Virus record (IMG/VR): IMGVR_UViG_3300023184_003735
Span: 1 to 64,000 of that record
Length of the DNA: 64,000 bases
Source: a virus
Reading direction: 5' to 3' (one strand)
In this document: piece after piece, positions 62,018-64,000 of the stretch
Position numbering within the stretch: position 1 is the stretch's first letter
How the letters are laid out: every line of letters begins with the position of its first letter
Program-made: the position numbers and the translations under genes
Notes under the pieces: generated by a model
Told to the model about the DNA's origin: nothing
Databases searched by the model: none
Seen by the model: the letters and a program-made list of their open reading frames with translations, nothing else

Positions 62018-62669
62018 TGATTATTTAACATGGGAATATTCCACAGATCCTGACATACAATATCTCAATTGTCCGGCACCCACATCCATGCACAATCACA
62101 TACCCGAATGGTTCAAAAATCAAAAGGCCCGCAAACAAGAAATCAACATAGCCGATCAACAAACTATTAGAAACTGCCTGGGGTTCCGCGGACTTGCTAC
62201 CCTGGGTTATACTATTCCTTTACCAGAAGAACTCACAGGCCATGACACATATTTCAGCCGAGGTCGACTGCACCCTGAAATGCTATATGGAACCCAATGG
62301 GCCAATCAAGGCTCAGAACCCTGGACCACAGATGACACCAGTCTGTATGAATACCGTATTAGACTACTGTATTGGCCTTGGCGAGCACGAATGTCCCCAG
62401 GCTGGCGCTTGTTGATCTTGCCTTATCTATTAGATTGGTCAAATGATTGGAATGAATTTGCCGGCATAGTAGAACCCAATTATGAAGTTAACTTTGGTAA
62501 TAGTATAGGTGTTGGATTAAAATGGACTCAACCCATTGATCATAATTACAACTACTACAACCTAGAAACAGTGATGGCATACAAACGATCAGTCACTGTG
62601 ACAAAGGGCACTGTGACTTTCTGTGCAGTTCCTTTGTATGACCCTGAACTAGCCGAGAAACAACTATGA
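61998..62669 (+). CDS. Unknown phage protein with a Cys-Pro N-terminal motif, 223 residues
   Basis: The protein starts MQDITVNDYLTWEYSTDPDIQYLNCPAPTSMHNHIPEWFKNQ and continues IRNCLGFRGLATLGYTIPLPEEL. The pattern of a C-P-A start, then a C-x-x-F-x-x-x-x-x-x-G-Y-x-I-P-x-P-x-x-L segment is found in a group of aquatic T4-like phage proteins of unknown function, usually near other accessory genes. The second half contains LLYWPWRARMSPGWRLLILPYLLDW and a beta-rich end. Overlaps the upstream gene by 20 nt and the next small gene by 4 nt (ATGA). Confidence 0.6.
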   Translation: MQDITVNDYLTWEYSTDPDIQYLNCPAPTSMHNHIPEWFKNQKARKQEINIADQQTIRNCLGFRGLATLGYTIPLPEELTGHDTYFSRGRLHPEMLYGTQWANQGSEPWTTDDTSLYEYRIRLLYWPWRARMSPGWRLLILPYLLDWSNDWNEFAGIVEPNYEVNFGNSIGVGLKWTQPIDHNYNYYNLETVMAYKRSVTVTKGTVTFCAVPLYDPELAEKQL

Positions 62670-62767
62670 ACTGGATTAAACGAATTTGGAATCGAATTGC
62701 ATTGGAAATACGCTATCGTAAAAAATTACGAGAGTTGCGCAAACGAGATCCATTTATCTACAAATGA
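62666..62767 (+). CDS. Small basic protein ending in RDPFIYK, 33 residues
   Basis: This very short frame encodes MNWIKRIWNRIALEIRYRKK followed by LRELRKRDPFIYK. It overlaps the previous stop (ATGA at 62666-62669) and the next gene (ATGA at 62764-62767). A highly basic amphipathic helix ending in DPFIYK/DPFIYE is seen in tiny proteins of cyanophage-like T4 phages in my memory, and the double four-base overlaps are unlikely for a spurious frame. Function unknown; binding to a membrane, RNA or partner is possible. Confidence 0.7.
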   Translation: MNWIKRIWNRIALEIRYRKKLRELRKRDPFIYK

Positions 62768-63408
62768 TATATTGTATAGGTGATAGTTTTACATATGGAC
62801 ATGGTCTTGAAGATCCAGATAAAACCGCTTGGCCTATTGTATTAGGGACATTATTAAATCGTCCTGTTACTAATCTTGGAAAATCCGGGTCTGGTAATAC
62901 TCGAATTGTTAAACGTACAATAGATGTAGTGTTTCGCGACGATACGGAATTAGTGATACTGGCCTGGGTTGGCCCACATAGAATAGAATTTTTTGATAAA
63001 ACACCTTACGACATCTGGCCCGGACAAACTTTTAGAAAAACTCCTAATGAAATAGCAAAAGCACTTACAATAACACAAAATAATCAATTTGATTTATGGT
63101 TGTGTAGAAAGTGGTTGAGAGATATTATCTTAACACAAAATTTATTAAAAAATCAAAACAAAAAATATCTAATGGCCAGAGCTTGGGGTGCGTGGGAACC
63201 ATTGGCAGGTACTGAAGATCTATGGAACAAAATTGATTGGAACTATTTTGTAGGACACCCAACTACTACTAGAAATACAGACTATGAAACGTTTGGCTAT
63301 TGGTATACAGATATACCATTGGTACTTAACCATCCATCAGAATTGGGTCATCAAAGAATAGCAGAAAAATTTTATGAATATATTAGGAATTTCGGCTGGA
63401 TTTCATGA
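62764..63408 (+). CDS. SGNH-hydrolase-like protein, 214 residues
   Basis: This is the most canonical SGNH member: MIYCIGDSFTYGHGLEDPDKTAWPIVLGTLLNRPVTNLGKSGSGNTRI gives GDSFT block I and a Gly/Asn block II, and LVILAWVGPHRIEFFD follows. The end, LVLNHPSELGHQRIAEKFYEYI, holds the His of block V. It is AT-rich and ends inside the carbamoyltransferase gene (35 nt overlap), so the two are translated together. Confidence 0.75.
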   Translation: MIYCIGDSFTYGHGLEDPDKTAWPIVLGTLLNRPVTNLGKSGSGNTRIVKRTIDVVFRDDTELVILAWVGPHRIEFFDKTPYDIWPGQTFRKTPNEIAKALTITQNNQFDLWLCRKWLRDIILTQNLLKNQNKKYLMARAWGAWEPLAGTEDLWNKIDWNYFVGHPTTTRNTDYETFGYWYTDIPLVLNHPSELGHQRIAEKFYEYIRNFGWIS

Positions 63409-64000
63409 TGCGGCAGCCACAGTGATCTCACCTGACGGGGAGATATTGTTTGCTGGCCATTCAGAACGGTACTCAAAAAAGAAGAATGACGAAAACTTCT
63501 GTACACCATTGATTAGAGAATTAGAAAACTACAACCCAATTGACACAGTGGCATATTATGAACGCCCGATAATGAAACAGTTACGTCAATGGTACAGCGG
63601 TCAAGGGATTGAGTGGAACCGACTCAGTGTGAAGAAAAACATACACGATCAAATAGGTCATGCTAATTGGCAGGATCTTAAACACTACAAAAATTATAAC
63701 CATCATTTATCGCATGCGGCAGGGGGCTTTCAAACGTCGCCATTTGACCGTGCCACAGTAGTGGTAATAGATGCAATAGGTGAATGGGACACCGTATCAA
63801 TTTGGGGTGCAGAATATGATTCAAAAGGACGGGCCCGGTACAAGAGATTGTGGAGACAGATTTATCCACATTCGATTGGCCTGTTCTATAGTTCTGTTAC
63901 CCAGCGTATTGGACTACACCCACTAGACGAAGAATACATCACAATGGGCATGGCAGCCTGGGGTCGTAACACCTGGTATCATGACATGCGTGAGCATGTG
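63374..64000 (+). CDS. Carbamoyltransferase, NodU/CmcH/TobZ family (partial at window edge)
   Basis: The first 209 residues are in the window and the reading frame continues past its edge. The start MNILGISAGFHDAAATVISPDGEILFAGHSERYS is the family's ATP/kinase-like strand, and KNYNHHLSHAAGGFQTSPFDRATVVVIDAIGEWDTVSIWG carries the HHLSHA motif. ERYSKKKND is also typical. NodU, CmcH and TobZ transfer a carbamoyl group from carbamoyl phosphate to a hydroxyl of a sugar or antibiotic core. Similar genes exist in several aquatic T4-like phages. Here it would decorate the glycan or product made by the upstream genes. The full protein is expected to have about 550-600 residues. Confidence 0.85.
   Translation, partial: MNILGISAGFHDAAATVISPDGEILFAGHSERYSKKKNDENFCTPLIRELENYNPIDTVAYYERPIMKQLRQWYSGQGIEWNRLSVKKNIHDQIGHANWQDLKHYKNYNHHLSHAAGGFQTSPFDRATVVVIDAIGEWDTVSIWGAEYDSKGRARYKRLWRQIYPHSIGLFYSSVTQRIGLHPLDEEYITMGMAAWGRNTWYHDMREHV

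Overview
The window is a 64-kb piece of a T4-like (contractile-tailed) bacteriophage genome, most similar in gene content and order to the aquatic T4-like myoviruses (cyanophage/Pelagibacter-phage type). I recognise homologues of T4 gp21, gp67, gp20, gp26, gp51, gp46, gp47, gp55, gp48, gp53, gp5, gp25, gp6 and gp7. No rRNA, tRNA, integrase or CRISPR array was seen. The host cannot be named from the sequence. The terminase, major capsid and tail sheath/tube genes must lie outside the window.

Layout. (1) 13-6346, minus strand: prohead protease, prohead core protein, a small unknown protein, the portal, and a tape-measure protein with an embedded peptidoglycan peptidase domain. (2) 6387-8716, plus strand: gp26-like hub protein, gp51-like assembly factor, then three small non-T4 genes, closed by a hairpin/T-run terminator. 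(3) 8821-9141: a gene-free stretch with several pairings that look like a structured RNA on the minus strand. (4) 9143-15109, minus strand: gp55 late sigma factor, gp47 and gp46 recombination nuclease, followed by an AT-rich insert of two SGNH-hydrolase-like genes and a GIY-YIG endonuclease; a sigma70-type promoter precedes gp55. (5) 15224-46982, plus strand: the baseplate and fibre block, including gp48 with a long repeat-bearing N-terminal extension and a 4,847-residue gp7-like protein with FG-GAP-like modules. (6) 47042-64000, plus strand, after a strong terminator: about 20 short, overlapping, apparently translationally coupled genes with five radical SAM proteins, several glycosyltransferase-like proteins, four SGNH-like proteins, a possible 2OG-Fe(II) oxygenase and a NodU/CmcH-type carbamoyltransferase cut by the window edge.

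How it works together. gp55 would direct RNA polymerase to T4-type late promoters, and matches to TATAAATA (NRTAAATA and close variants) lie just upstream of most structural transcription units. In five places the motif is only 4-7 nt from the start codon and no Shine-Dalgarno is present, which would give leaderless late mRNAs. The gp5 homologue lacks the lysozyme domain of T4 gp5, and the tape-measure protein carries an M15-type peptidase domain that could replace it. The region-6 operon looks like a phage-borne pathway that builds or modifies a glycan or a peptide. Its product is unknown, and this is the most likely undescribed system in the window.
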